Positions 49,064 to 60,210 of a DNA stretch of 64,000 nucleotides are shown one piece after another. Each line of letters begins with the position of its first letter. Positions within the stretch are counted from its first letter, which is position 1. The stretch spans positions 558,001-622,000 of the forward strand of contig CAJNAR010000154.1 of assembly GCA_905220665.1 (NCBI GenBank), given 5' to 3'. The translations under genes and the position numbers were made by a program. A model generated the notes under the pieces. The model made no database searches. It had not been told where the DNA came from and saw nothing but the letters and a program-made list of their open reading frames with translations. This DNA is from Albugo candida (lineage: Eukaryota > Oomycota > Peronosporomycetes > Albuginales > Albuginaceae).

Positions 49064-49653
49064 CACTTCGTGATAGACCTACCATACAGATGATTATAGT
49101 TAGAAACAGATGCAAACCATTTTTTTTTTTTTCGACATTGGGTAACATACACATTGTTATCTTGCACGGCGTAATCGCGCTCCTCTACTTAACAGGATTC
49201 TTAATGATGGGTTAGGTGTATGATTTAGAAGTCCAGTACTGTTCGTTGTCAAGTACTGGTTGCGCAGACGATGCTTTTATCACGTCTTTGGAATTACACT
49301 ATGCACGTGGACGTACCAGCGGAGACTATTCGACAGTGAATTCGATGCTGAATCGATTTTTGCTTGGCCAGAATCAAAACAAAAATATTTAAAGTAAAAA
49401 CGCTCACCTGATCATTGAACCAACTTGGCAATGAATTGACTCGGATGATATAGCGTATCCACGATCGGTCTTATCATTGGATCCAACAACCAAAAATGGC
49501 AGATGGTTTTGATATAGGAGTGCAAAGCAAGGAGAGGAAGCATTTTTACATCTATTATGCACTCTTAACTCTCAGTTACCATCTGGAAACCTTCCAGATC
49601 AGCCAAGAGCTATCTGTATTCAACACATTGGTCATCACAGAAGATCGGACGCA
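49064..49653. other. No gene recognised
   Basis: Short sequence between the SINE and the inverted repeat copy. It contains a run of about 14 T near 49122 and no ORF of note. Confidence 0.4.
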
Positions 49654-49836
49654 CTAGATAGAAAACCAGTTCGGGCATTTATGGCTACTCAGCGACTCCG
49701 ACAAAGAAATTACAGCACTTTCGTGACCTACACCACGCTCAGTGCGCACGCTCGTATTTTCGACGACAGTGTAATGACCAAGGGAAACGTATTCGGCTTG
49801 CAAAAAAGCTGGAACAATTAGCAACGCAAGGATCAT
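49654..49836 (-). CDS. Small secreted protein of the dispersed family, copy 3
   Basis: 60 residues from the ATG at 49836: MILALLIVPAFLQA is a good signal peptide, followed by EYVSLGHYTVVENTSVRTER. It is the only one of three related copies with an unspoiled signal peptide (the others are at 20015 and 31318). The mature part is short and polar with one Cys. It may be a truncated member of a longer gene. Function unknown. Confidence 0.4.
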   Translation of the reverse strand: MILALLIVPAFLQAEYVSLGHYTVVENTSVRTERGVGHESAVISLSESLSSHKCPNWFSI

Positions 49837-50045
49837 TTGCTTATTTTTTTATAGAATTCGACGATTATTGCTGCAGGTCCGGTACAATCAAGAGAAATAT
49901 ATGCGCAACTCGGATCCTTGTCTTTTTTGGATGGCTACGCTGAAACTAGAATGCACACATGAATTTTGAAACTCGGTACTTGTCGTTGATTCTACAACGG
50001 TTATATCATTTACAAGTTGGACACGGTCTCGAACTGTAGTGGTAT
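49654..50045 (-). repeat. Dispersed repeat, copy 3 (inverted)
   Basis: The reverse complement shares GTAGCCATCCAA, GGATCCGAGTTGC, TGATCCTTGCGTTGC and GCAAGCCGAA, in this order, with the copies at 19800 and 31117. The similarity starts about 200 bases upstream of the ATG and runs into the coding part, so a gene with its promoter region, or a mobile unit carrying it, was copied. Confidence 0.6.
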
Positions 50046-52137
50046 GAGGATACTACAGTACGGGATAATAAGCGAGAAGACATACTATCACATCTCGAAA
50101 ATTTTCTCATGGTACATGTATATTCCTCTTTTCTTTGCTATCAAATAGAATCTAAATAGTATCACGGGTGATCTGGAAACTTGACGCTTGATATCTTCGA
50201 GAATGATGATATTGAAGATCTATGCGCTAAACCTTAATAAATTGCTTCTGAAGACGCTATAAGGTCTACACTGGACACAAAAGTAGCAAAAATTACGTGT
50301 GACCATCAATTTTGGATTCAGGTTTGGAATGATAACTCTAATCCTTGACTTTCATTCAGATACACTACATACTCATCTTTCGAATGGATCAAACCAAAAA
50401 AGCATGTTTACTTTGTATGGTTGGGTCTTCATTCCTGCATCAAGCGATGCCCAATATCACTTAACTTTTTTGTAAGACGACGGGAAGCTCTTACATAGGA
50501 AGTTTCTTCATGCGCGCTTGCCATAGAATCTCAAAATCTTGGACGGAAACCAATCTTAATTACAGAATTAAACTGATGGATTGATACGGAAGATCTACCT
50601 TTAGTTACTGTAGTTTGTTCATCTTAATTCAGCCTGTCTGAAAAGTTGCAAAATTGGCTTTGCAGTGGTAAACAATAAAAATTCAGGGACAAAGATATGT
50701 TCAAAGATTAATGAAGTTACCACGATATATAACACAAAATGTAGCTCAGGGCGTAGGTAAACGTTGTACCAATTCTTAGATTTAGGGGTGACGACAATAC
50801 TGCATTCAATGGATGTGGCATTTTTCTCCAAAGCTGCAGCGCTTTAGGAAAGAGCTGTGAGCCACAGATCTATGTAATTGTACGATGTAACTACTCATAA
50901 ACCCTGAAGAAATATCATTGTAAAGGAAGACCCGAATGATTCTGCTTGCTGCTCGACAGAGGTTTTTTGCAATAGTAATAAGGTACGTTTGGTCGATTCA
51001 ATACCGTCTTCTTAGTTCAACATGGTCAGTTGAATCAGGACACTAGTTAAATGGTTTTGTCGAAAAACTTCTTTGTTGAGAGAGACAATGCTGCTGCTCT
51101 TATTCTTCTAATTGTACGAACGTTGCAGACAAACGCGAGGATTGTAGTAAATCCAAAGATATGTGTTTTGGAGAAATCTCGCCACAGTAAGCAATCTGAA
51201 CGAAATGAACCTCAACCTATATCCTACTGATCTAAAGAGTGCCCAAAGCCGCAAAGCGCTCCGGAATATAAAGTAAAACTCGTTTGGCAGCAATATTCTT
51301 GTTATATGTACGTCAGATAACATTCCTTTGGTTATCCAATTCGCGACTTCGGCTCACCGATTGTAAATATCCTTTCAAAAATATTTTTTTCGAGACGCAA
51401 AAATTAACCTACATAAAATAAGTAAAAAAAACATGAAGAAATATGAATAGAAGATCATCGCGACTACATCATTGTTCTTGCTATTGGCTCTTCCAGAGAA
51501 CTACAGGAACGATGCAAGCCAAAACTTGAGTCATCAGAGATGATGCAAAGAATAGAGAAGTTTTGAGTACCTTGTAAAACCATTGATATAGCAATATCAA
51601 GAGGGTCAGGGATTTTGAGTGTTTGCAATCTGCGAGCAAATAGCCCTAGTAAACATATAGATAGACTCAATGATCTATCCCATATTATCCATATAGAGCC
51701 CTATAAGATGAGATTTTGTTCATATCAAAACGAAGTTGGTAAGGCTGGATGCTCTGGAACAATTTCTGCGCTCACGAGTATGAAGAAGAGCGTAATGGTG
51801 TACAAAACATGATGGTGGCACACTTTTAGGCAGCCGGATTGTTACCTTCTTTAATGATAAATTTCTAGTTAAATGAGCCAAAATTATAGATCTATTTGAC
51901 AGCAATAGAAGCGTGGGATTGAACTCAAAATTGGAAACAATCGTAAAAGTGCACAGAATCAATTTTAGACACTACAAAGCTTTCCGTGATATAGCCCAAT
52001 ACCCAGGCTTTAGCACAATTTCATTTGAAAGCATTCAAGGCGCGCTGGATATTGTTCATCTACTGAAGCTATCTAGAATTTTGCTACAGCAGACGCCGAC
52101 TCAATTCACAGTAATTTTTGTTTCGGGAATCATTTTT
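50046..52137. other. No certain gene
   Basis: Minus-strand frames at 51464-51670 (PDPLDIAISMVLQGTQNFSI) and 51720-51962 have mixed, partly hydrophobic composition and may be exons of a decayed minus-strand gene related to the ORFs at 52.1-52.9 kb. No start, domain or clear splice structure can be fixed. Confidence 0.3.
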
Positions 52138-52401
52138 TTACGAGTCTGGTATGAATTCTACGAGCACGCCCAGCCCAATGTTAATTACCGATTCCTCTGA
52201 GGATATTTTTATTACGTATTTCGCATTGTACAATGCACGTGGACATGATAAAAATGAGAATTTGGCAGAGGCATAAAGTGCTAAGGCGGATTGTGCTTCG
52301 TCAGAAAGACAAAAAATATTCCGAATATGCTCTCTATGAGTAAAGGGTTTTACCAATTCGTTAGTAGGATGAACACTTGATCTTTTTTTTTCTTGAAACA
52401 A
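52138..52401 (-). pseudogene. Unrecognised coding-like frame
   Basis: 87 codons beginning at TTG and containing an A9 run (about 52381-52391). It reads FTHREHIRNIFCLSDEAQSA and ALYNAKYVIKISSEESVINI. It lies directly after the stop of the spliced ORF at 52403-52692, in another frame, so both may derive from one gene broken near the junction. Confidence 0.33.
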
Positions 52402-52402
52402 C

Positions 52403-52692
52403 CTAAGCTACATCAAGCGGACCAGGTCCCATCCTGTTCAAAATGCCTACATATGACTTGGAACAGGCAAAGTCTAAAAGTTAGTACTCACAACTGAAAG
52501 CTCCGTTGCGAAACACGATCTTATCAACTTACCTACCATCTCACCCACATCGATAAGGGTAAATAATTCATAATCTGGCTCATTTTCTTTATAGGAACAT
52601 CTATTTGGAATGAAGCATGAAATTGATTGGACCATGAAAATGCTACATGGATGAGCTACAGTGACATCAGTACAACATCCGATAAGAAGCAT
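52403..52692 (-). CDS. Small spliced gene candidate, 76 residues
   Basis: Exon 1 is 52692-52533 and exon 2 is 52473-52403, with an intron of 59 bases (52532-52474). The intron has the donor GTAAGT, a perfect branch-like TACTAAC and the acceptor TTTTAG. Splicing keeps the frame: exon 1 ends ...VGEMV plus one G, and exon 2 continues as D-F-A-C-S-K. The product has six Cys in exon 1 (MLLIGCCTDVTVAHPC at the start) and is unrecognised. An in-frame TGA before the ATG argues that this is the true start unless a further exon lies upstream. Confidence 0.45.
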
Positions 52693-52743
52693 TTTTTTTC
52701 AATCGAGCTCAAACTTCATGTGTAACTTGGCCTATGTGATCAA

Positions 52744-52929
52744 TCAAAACGCGTCTTCCAGCAACTTCTCTGAACAGCCTCTGATATTTAAAATTTTCTT
52801 AATCTTTTCAGATTGCGAAAGGTGTGGATTGCCAGGGATGCGTTGTTTTACACTTTCTGTGATGACGGGAAGCTCAGCATGTCGGTTTCCAACTGTAATT
52901 CCATGACATCTCGTAATTTGTTCCTTCAT
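52744..52929 (-). CDS. Hypothetical ORF, 61 residues
   Basis: The ATG at 52929 opens a polar, helical product (AELPVITESVKQRIPGNPHL, then SQSEKIKKILNIRGCSEKLL). It is preceded by a TTTAG that could be an intron acceptor, so it may be the first readable exon of the minus-strand gene continued at 52692. No family recognised. Confidence 0.28.
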   Translation of the reverse strand: MKEQITRCHGITVGNRHAELPVITESVKQRIPGNPHLSQSEKIKKILNIRGCSEKLLEDAF

Positions 52930-54023
52930 TGGAGCTAAATTACTGACAAAGAAACTAAAATAAGTAAGATATCATGATAAACTATGAATGCGTTATCTGG
53001 AGAGATAACATCAAAAAAATAATTCGACTGCTTGTTTTTCCTACAATACCTGCATCATGAATGTAGTAGACGTTACTAATACGTAATCACTATACAAACT
53101 CAAGCATCCACTTATTTTTTCGGAATTTATCGGTTTAAGGGTGTACTATGAGGTCTTTAAAGCAAAAAAGTTTCCTTTGAGAGGTTCTCAAGTAATTCGG
53201 CAATATATAGATCTGTAATAGCGAAAGAAGAAATAGTCTGTCTCGTCCCCAACAACTTGACAAAAATTTGCAAGTTGGTGGTACGGCCTCAATGAAGATG
53301 TTTAATGGGACACCTGATGAAGTATCAAAATAATGGAACCATAAATGCAATCATTATAGTAGCATTTCTGCTATGATTCAAGCTTTCATTATATGGATAG
53401 CACAGATCTGAATTTGTGTTGTACAATACATCATTGGTCCCAAATCAAAATTATCCAGTTTCAAGACACTAGTCATTGACTGAGTAAAATGATGTTGCAG
53501 TTCTTTCAGTCTTCACCAGGTCGATGCTGATATATTAGGCTCATGCTGCTGTTACTTATAATGGTGTAGCTCAGGCAATGAATGAATCAGGATCTCTCTC
53601 TCTCAAAGATTAATCGACGTATAGAATCTCACTTGCCATAAAATATTTTCAACTCATGCGGTGGGCAAATAATTATTGTGTTCGTCGGAAGTCAGCCACA
53701 TGACAACTTGTAACTTTCTGAAAAATCAGCCGCCTGTTTATTGAATGTTATTATGTATCAAAAGAGAAATTCTAAGAGGAATCTCAAATCAATCAATCGG
53801 GATCTATATCTGTTCTTTTAGCATTCCATCTTGATGTATTGATACAATCAGCGCGAAGGATAAGTAAAGGCGAGTAGAATATGAAGAGTGCTTATGCTGG
53901 ATGAATACTCCGCCGGGCTAACTCAAATTTCATTTGAAATCAACTGTGGCATACTCGACTAACCTGAGCGACCAATTTCCCAAGCTACTTAGCAAATTCA
54001 GACATGAATCACTGGCGTTTATC
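52930..54023. other. No gene recognised
   Basis: AT-rich with short ORFs in both strands; nothing diagnostic. Confidence 0.4.
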
Positions 54024-54362
54024 CTATTCTATATGTATTTCAACAAGAATGATTCTTGATAACCGACTATTATTTAGGATATCGCTCATGTGCGGTATGC
54101 ACTGATAATACCGCGTTTTGATCAATTCACGGTCAACCTTTTTGTACTGTAGCAGCTTGGCAAGTGGATACTGTTTGCTATTTCCTGTCCTTGTGGTAGA
54201 TGCTATGGCCAAAGCAAGTGTATGTCGATTTTTAATCCAATATGATCTGATAAAATCATTCATGTTATATCTGAGAAACGTTCCCGATACTGCAGCATGC
54301 TCCGTGGCAAGATTCTTCCTTGTTATTATTTTATCGCTCTTTTGCGCCCATAGACGGATCAT
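54024..54362 (-). CDS. Hypothetical protein, 112 residues
   Basis: ATG at 54362. The product is basic and mostly hydrophilic (MIRLWAQKSDKIITRKNLAT at the start, LAKLLQYKKVDRELIKTRYY in the middle). The opposite strand is also open but starts at TTG. No motif, no signal peptide. Composition is that of a real intracellular protein, but the evidence is only the open frame. Confidence 0.35.
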   Translation of the reverse strand: MIRLWAQKSDKIITRKNLATEHAAVSGTFLRYNMNDFIRSYWIKNRHTLALAIASTTRTGNSKQYPLAKLLQYKKVDRELIKTRYYQCIPHMSDILNNSRLSRIILVEIHIE

Positions 54363-54743
54363 ACGATTGTTGGACGACTATGAATAGCAGTCAAACTATT
54401 GCGTAAGTTTTCCGAAGTATTTTTTATACGCCATGTTGACTATCGCCTTTAAAACAGTCTTCTCTTTCGTATCATTATAAACCCCACCAAGAAGTACTTA
54501 TCGATTTTACAATCGTTCACATTATCTGGAAGCAACGACCGAAGAAACGGCGAAATGTCCAAGTGGTAGGGCCTGAATTCTGAAATCTTTTCGGCTTCAA
54601 ATCATGAGAGGACAAATCATTCTAGTCCAAAAAACTCACTAACACTACGCTACTGAATTGATCACAAATTAATAGGCATATTGAGAAAGTACATCTATTT
54701 GCCGACATACAATTTAGTCCTAGATTTTCTTCCACAGCTGTCC
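54363..54743. other. Downstream flank of the CxxC-repeat gene
   Basis: No ORF. A tRNA-like string (AAATGTCCAAGTGGTAGGGC near 54551-54572 with TTCAAATCATG downstream) is too degenerate to call a tRNA gene. Confidence 0.35.
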
Positions 54744-56785
54744 TCATTTTTTTGCTTTGTCGTTGATATCTCTTCTCGTTATTTGTCGGATGCCAATAGG
54801 ACGCTTTGTCTGCTTTCGGTGATACTCAAAACTTAGACTTGAGCAACTCTTCTCGATACATATTCGAAGATTATTTGACGATGTTTGACGCATCCAAACA
54901 TATCCATTAGAAGCGGGTTCAGCATTGTAAACAAAAAATACTTCGGCGTTCTCAAGAAGACAATAAATGCATTCAAGAAAAGTGGATTCTGCATATTCGA
55001 ACTGCACCAAAGCAATGCGGTTAGAAAAATCAGGCCCCATTTCGGATGGGCCTTCTATTTCGGATTGTGACAGGAGAATACGGTGCTTTTGAGGTGGCCA
55101 AATACCCACTGGACAATGTTGTTCTGTTGTTTTTATAACATCAGCTCGCGGATTTGATGGAGAAGATTCCAATAAAAGAAAAAATGCATGTTCAGAGCAA
55201 AAAATATCGGGGACTTTTTGTATCCGGATGCATTGGCGGTTATTATGACAACCCAATAGCTTCTGAAATGACGATGTTTTTAATTCTGGATGGAGTTTTG
55301 AAGTGTCGACTAATGACGACGTTACTGTAAGGATGTATGGGTCTGTATCTGTATCGAATGATTGTTTCATACACCTGACACATGATAATTGATAGGACTG
55401 CACGTAAAAAAGTACCATACAATTGCTCCTCAGTTGATCAAGCATATTTTTACCAGGCAGCTTTGGATAGGTTTCGGTGGTAACTATAGCTTTTCGAAGA
55501 TATTTACGACATTCATCTTGATCTAGCAGTGTTATATTACCGCACGAAAGACAGGCCAATCGTTGTTCGATATTAGAGGTAAAAATAGTTGCTTTCCGCA
55601 ATGACGAAAACTGAACCAAACGAGCACCTCGCACATTTCTCAATATACAGCCGATGCAGTCCCATTTCTTGTTCGGATTCAAAGTAATATTAATGCAGAG
55701 AACTTGTTTTGAACGAAACATTTGCAGTGCATTCGAGAACTCGAATGGATGGTGAGACATTACGGAAACTTTTCCGGCTCTTGGCATTCTTTTGATTGCA
55801 ATGACATCGAGGACTTGATTAATCTCTCTTGAATCTGTTGCGTACTGATTACGTAGTTCATATTCTTTGTTCGAATCATGCTTCGTCCTATCCATTTCTG
55901 ACAAAGTGCGACCCGCTGGAAATAATAAGTCCATGATTTTGCAGTCTGCGTTATCCCAGCTGAGGATGCTCGAACATAAGTTTCTTCGGCAGTTGGATTT
56001 GATGGCGGATATTTTGTAATTGCTGGGGAATACGAGAAGCTCAGCTGAATGTGCTTTTTTTTTTTTATAAAATAAGACAAAGCTTTGAATCGCGAAAGAT
56101 TTACTGTGCATAGCCAGGCATTCTCGACAAACATCATCATTGAACAGAGTAGGGATGATCATGCATCGAGTTGGGAAGTCAGCATCTTCCTCATCCTCTA
56201 TGATTAAGCTCAAGCTTGCTTCTGGTACTGCTTCCAGAACAATGTTTTTATTCTTTATAGGAGTCATCCGTATCAATTCTTCTTCGAACAAGATCGGCAT
56301 TTTTCCTTTTTTTTTATGCTCAAATAGTGTTTCCAATATGCGTTCGACCTAAACTGTCTCAGCATTCTCGGTTGCAGTAGCATTGGCTCTGTCAACGATC
56401 CAAGAGCCATTTCGACATTTGCATGTTTATACAGATTTATGCTTTGTTGAGCAAGCGTCATTTTCGGCCCATCGGTAGTGTCTTGTGTAGATAGAGCGAC
56501 ATGCATGATACATAAATCTTTTGAGTGGCAACGGTATAAGAACAAAGTCAGAATTCCAGAATGCCCCTCAACCCAGTACAAGGTTAGCTCTTTTCTCGCT
56601 TGAATCAAGTAAAGCTTAGAAAACCCCACATTTACAAGGCATTCGTGACAATCTGAGCGACCTCTACCTGGAACAAACCACAGGCGTAAGATTCCGGACA
56701 TTGGTGAAACGGATTCCGCTACTGTATTGGCATGCATGAAGATCAACGCAGTGATAAATTGTACGCGCCATGTGGACGTCATCAT
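54744..56785 (-). CDS. Secreted multi-unit CxxC-repeat protein (CHxC/CCG-like effector candidate), one frame change
   Basis: From the ATG at 56785 a signal peptide (hydrophobic VQFITALIFMHANTVA) is followed by SDCHECLVNVG, with CHEC at residues 46-49. The frame then meets a T9 run (56307-56315), where a one-base change is needed to enter the following 530-codon frame. That frame carries further C-x2-C units: VCREC (residues 70-73 of the second frame), DCIGC (227-230), SCVRC (319-322) and ECIYC (456-459). Each is followed by a hydrophobic strand and a closing Cys pair (CRRNLC, CHNNRQC, CIEKSC). Units are 90-160 residues apart and strongly diverged. CHxC and CCG proteins are known as Albugo secreted effector candidates; a role at the host interface is inferred. 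The T9 break may be a sequencing error, a short intron or true inactivation. The start could be one codon later (56782). Confidence 0.75.
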
Positions 56786-56835
56786 TTTTATGAAAAATCG
56801 TACCCAAAGCCGAACATTAAGAAAGTGGTAGTTTT

Positions 56836-57090
56836 TTAACCAATCAATTTTTTTATTGGATACCATTGAATGCGATCAAAAACAAGCTCTCTTTTTCTTT
56901 GACGTGAAAATTGAGGTTTTAATGAATGTGCAAAGCTTACTTTTTGGTCCGGAAGTGTTACTTGTAGTAGAATAATACCCACACCACATTTTTTTAGATC
57001 CAAGGACGATGCGTTTAGCATGGTACAAACGGATTGGACCATACGTATGCAGCCATCCATGGCATGAATAATGACGAGCGTTGCACTCAT
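56836..57090 (-). CDS. ORF upstream of the CxxC-repeat gene
   Basis: 84 residues from an ATG at 57090, reading GCIRMVQSVCTMLNASSLDL and KKCGVGIILLQVTL. The Cys spacing resembles the closing part of a CxxC unit. A GTAAGC at 56944-56939 could be a donor joining it to the gene downstream, in which case the signal peptide of that gene would be internal. More likely a separate relic or 5' leader sequence. Confidence 0.3.
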   Translation of the reverse strand: MSATLVIIHAMDGCIRMVQSVCTMLNASSLDLKKCGVGIILLQVTLPDQKVSFAHSLKPQFSRQRKRELVFDRIQWYPIKKLIG

Positions 57091-57264
57091 TGCTAGCTAT
57101 TCCAGAATCAAGATAATCAGAAGTCTACAAAATTACATATATTGAAAAATCATCAGAAAGATGAAAAAGTACAAAGTCTCAGTGTTTGGCATATAAGAAT
57201 GCTCCACTGCCATTAAATTTAGTGTAACTACTCACTGTAGCATTCTTTCGAGCCCTTTCACGCT

Positions 57265-57280
57265 ATGTTGAAAAATGACC
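57265..57280 (-). promoter_or_regulatory. Oomycete initiator-like core promoter element
   Basis: On the minus strand GGTCATTTTTCAACAT matches 13 of 16 positions of GCTCATTYYNCAWTTT, with an unbroken TCATTTTTCAA core. It lies 175 bases before the ATG at 57090 and 480 before the ATG at 56785, so transcription from here would give a long or spliced leader. Confidence 0.35.
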
Positions 57281-58599
57281 AGTGCATGTACCCATTCCAT
57301 AAATACGCAGAATGTCAAGGAGAACGGTGAGCATGCTTTGCTTTTGCCTAACAATTATGGTGGATATTTGGAAATTATGTAATGGGCGCCACCATTTCTC
57401 AAAGCTTAAATATTGCGTAAACGATCAAATTGCGTCACTTTTATAAAAACACAGAAAAACGAATCAATAGTCACCTAAGAAAATTCTACTGCATATGATT
57501 TCAGTGATAATTTAGTGATAAAAGTGCGAATGCAATTAAGGAAACTGAGATGGTGTTACTAATCATTTTGTGTTGCCGAAAGATGACAACCTGCTGTGCA
57601 CCATGGTACGTCGTTGAGATCAAGAAAAGAGGAAGATATAAATACTTGAATAATATGTCAATTGCGTCGATACCAAGACAGCTTTGGGTCATTGCAACGC
57701 TGCTTGTTTTTGCGTCATTATGTTGAGCATAGAGTTATAGCATGTATAGAAAATGAAATCTTGCTCGTGATTGTACAGATAGTATCATAATTAATCTCTC
57801 CTTCACCATTGGAATTTTCCCAACTATCGTTAACGGTAATGTTGATCTTGTACGTAATAAATCCGTAAGTTCCTGGATGCCTTTATTGCTTCTCTGCATG
57901 AACCAAATATACGACGTTGCAATGAGTCTAACTTAAAACTTCCTTCGTTGCGGCCAATAAGTGCAATTCAGGGGACGATGATGTACTATATCAATATCGT
58001 TTTATCGAAATGCAATATGTAGAGCCACCTACATGAACTCAGCGCTTTTATAGGCATGTACATTCTGAGTATATAGCTACAAGCTCAAGTAATTACGAAA
58101 GTGCTCTCTGTATACAACTCAAGTTCACTGTGAAGAGTGCATTTGAGAAACTAAAAATTCAGGAACCTCCAAGCATCTTCTTGTAGTATGGGATGCAATG
58201 TATGTTAGACGGTCATTTCATGTAATTCGATTCAAGGCCAACGGTTCATAGAGCATAGAGAATACATTTGAAAGCAGCGCGATTGATTCCAAGATGCAAG
58301 CTGATGTAGTTGTGCGAAGGATAGTTTAACTGGACCCTATTTCCGGTATTGTGTAGGATGCGACAGAGGGACTAAGTCCAATTTAACACCTTGTCAAAAT
58401 TTTACTCCATTATTGAGAGCCAGCTATAAATAAAAATGTATATGCAATTAGTTCTTTTGCGTCCTCAAAAGTAATGCAATGGTCGTTTGCACTTCATCTT
58501 TATGCCTTACTAAATATATTGTTCCAATGTGGTGAGCGGATTGGTAAAAAGCATAGATGGGTACATAAAGGCTGTGACTATTGCCACAAACGTTATCAC
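57281..58599. other. No gene recognised
   Basis: A 63-residue minus-strand ATG ORF (57501-57692) has a hydrophobic C-terminus but no motif. Otherwise AT-rich sequence. Confidence 0.35.
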
Positions 58600-60210
58600 T
58601 ATCTATTCAAAAGTTCTTATTATTTTTCTTGTCCTTCGTAAAGTCCGAGAGGTGCCCACCTTCACCACAAGCTCTGCATAAACGTTTTTAATTTCTCTGA
58701 TGAGTTTTACATATTCAACTACAGATAAATTGCGTCGCGTTAACCCATTATTTTGTTGACGTAGTCTCTATTTCGTGCGCGCAATTACTGGATCTTGCAA
58801 ACTTTTCAAATTTGTTGCAAAGTGAATGAAGTTCGTCGAGCGTCGTAGCCTTCTGAAGGGCTGGCAAGGGCCCAAAGCTGCAGGCAACTTGACAAAGTAA
58901 TATCAGAATACTTTTGGCCGGCCACAATAGCAGTGGACTTGGTTGGTGGGTCTTTGTTAATTCCCACTACGGATGTATGTCGCTCATTTGCAAGTTTGTT
59001 TTCGACGTAGGTATTGATGCGGTTTAGACGTACAGAGAAGACCCCAGACGATGATAAATATTCCAGGTCATATGTCTTTGTCGTTTCTTTTTTGCTAGTG
59101 GGTAACGTTCAAGTGTTCGTAGATTTTACTTAGTGCAAAAAGAGAAATTCTTAAAATGATACCCTGAAAAATCATTCTTTGAGGCGTTGGATGTGCATGA
59201 TTTCATATTCTCATTTGTTGACGCTGTCGGGACGCATCGTGATCTGAAAGATTATTTCTAATAGCTAGGAATATTTTTTGCATCACGAAAGAAGTTTGTT
59301 CATGCTAGTTGGCATGTATTGTTTGAGCATGTGGTGAGCGCTTTCACCCAAAATGCGTTATACGGATAGTCGAAGCAGGAACAAAGCTTTCTTTTTAGGG
59401 AATTCATCTTTCCCCAATGTATTTGATGATTGCACTGCCTGCACGTAACTTTCGAAGGAGCCTTGTGTTTGTGCGTACATAATTGCCCTCCAATCCTTTA
59501 TGAAGGCTATTCATTCTTCTTCTTTTGGAATAGATTCTTTGCATTTTCCCGCTATGTTTTTTTCAATCTGTCATGCACATAACAGAATTCTAAAATCAGG
59601 AAAGTGTTCTTGAATTCCTGATATTAATGCCAGCTCGCGATAAGTGGCAAAAAATCTCGGGAGAAATTCGTAGTTTATTGCTGAAGAGTATGAGGACTAA
59701 TTCTAGTTCGTCATAAAAACAAATGCGGGAAAAAATGCTCAATTCATCGACGAGCACCCAACGAGATGCAGCAACGGAAGATTCAAAGCATTTGTTTTGT
59801 TTGTGACATCACTCAAAAAAAGTCATTGTGGCTCCTAACCATCTCAGTAAATCTTGGATGCGCAAAGTACAGAGAGAGAATTCTGCCGTCATCATTGATC
59901 AATATTGTTCAACATCATATTGCGATCTGCGAAATCTTTGTACAAGGGCATCCATCGGTGTACGGCCATCTCAAGTTTTTAGAAGTGTGGCTTGGCGGAC
60001 GTTGATCAGATTTTTTCTGTCAAAACCAGTCCACTATCATTCTGCAAACATGTTGAAATGCTTCTTGCTATGACCCCAGCATCATACGATTTAACTACTG
60101 TCCTTACAATCCCTGTTCCGAGTCTGAGATGGACAAGATGGTCGCTTGTGGATGTTGATGGCATATGGTATGATCCTGTTCAACCACGTGGAAAGTCCAA
60201 TGCACTTTAA
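58600..60210 (-). pseudogene. MULE-type DDE transposase remnant
   Basis: Read on the minus strand across frames: RTPMDALVQRFRRSQYDVEQ (about 60000), LYFAHPRFTEMVRSHNDFFL then SDVTNKTNALNLPLLHLVGC (59890-59770, with the Asp of SDVTNKTN as first catalytic residue), FFATYRELALISGIQEHFPD (about 59655-59595) and EKNIAGKCKESIPKEEE (about 59570-59515). These follow the order of Mutator-like transposases related to FAR1. The second catalytic position shows Glu in TYREL where Asp is usual. Stops and shifts are frequent; the C-terminal part toward 58600 is hard to read. Terminal inverted repeats were not found. Confidence 0.8.

Noticed and set aside
54118..54387. Hydrophobic plus-strand ORF, 89 codons
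   Set aside because: It starts at TTG and is the complement of the more protein-like minus ORF at 54024-54362.
54548..54615. Ser/Leu-tRNA-like string AAATGTCCAAGTGGTAGGGC
   Set aside because: The T-arm is degenerate (GCTTCAAATCATG) and no acceptor stem forms.
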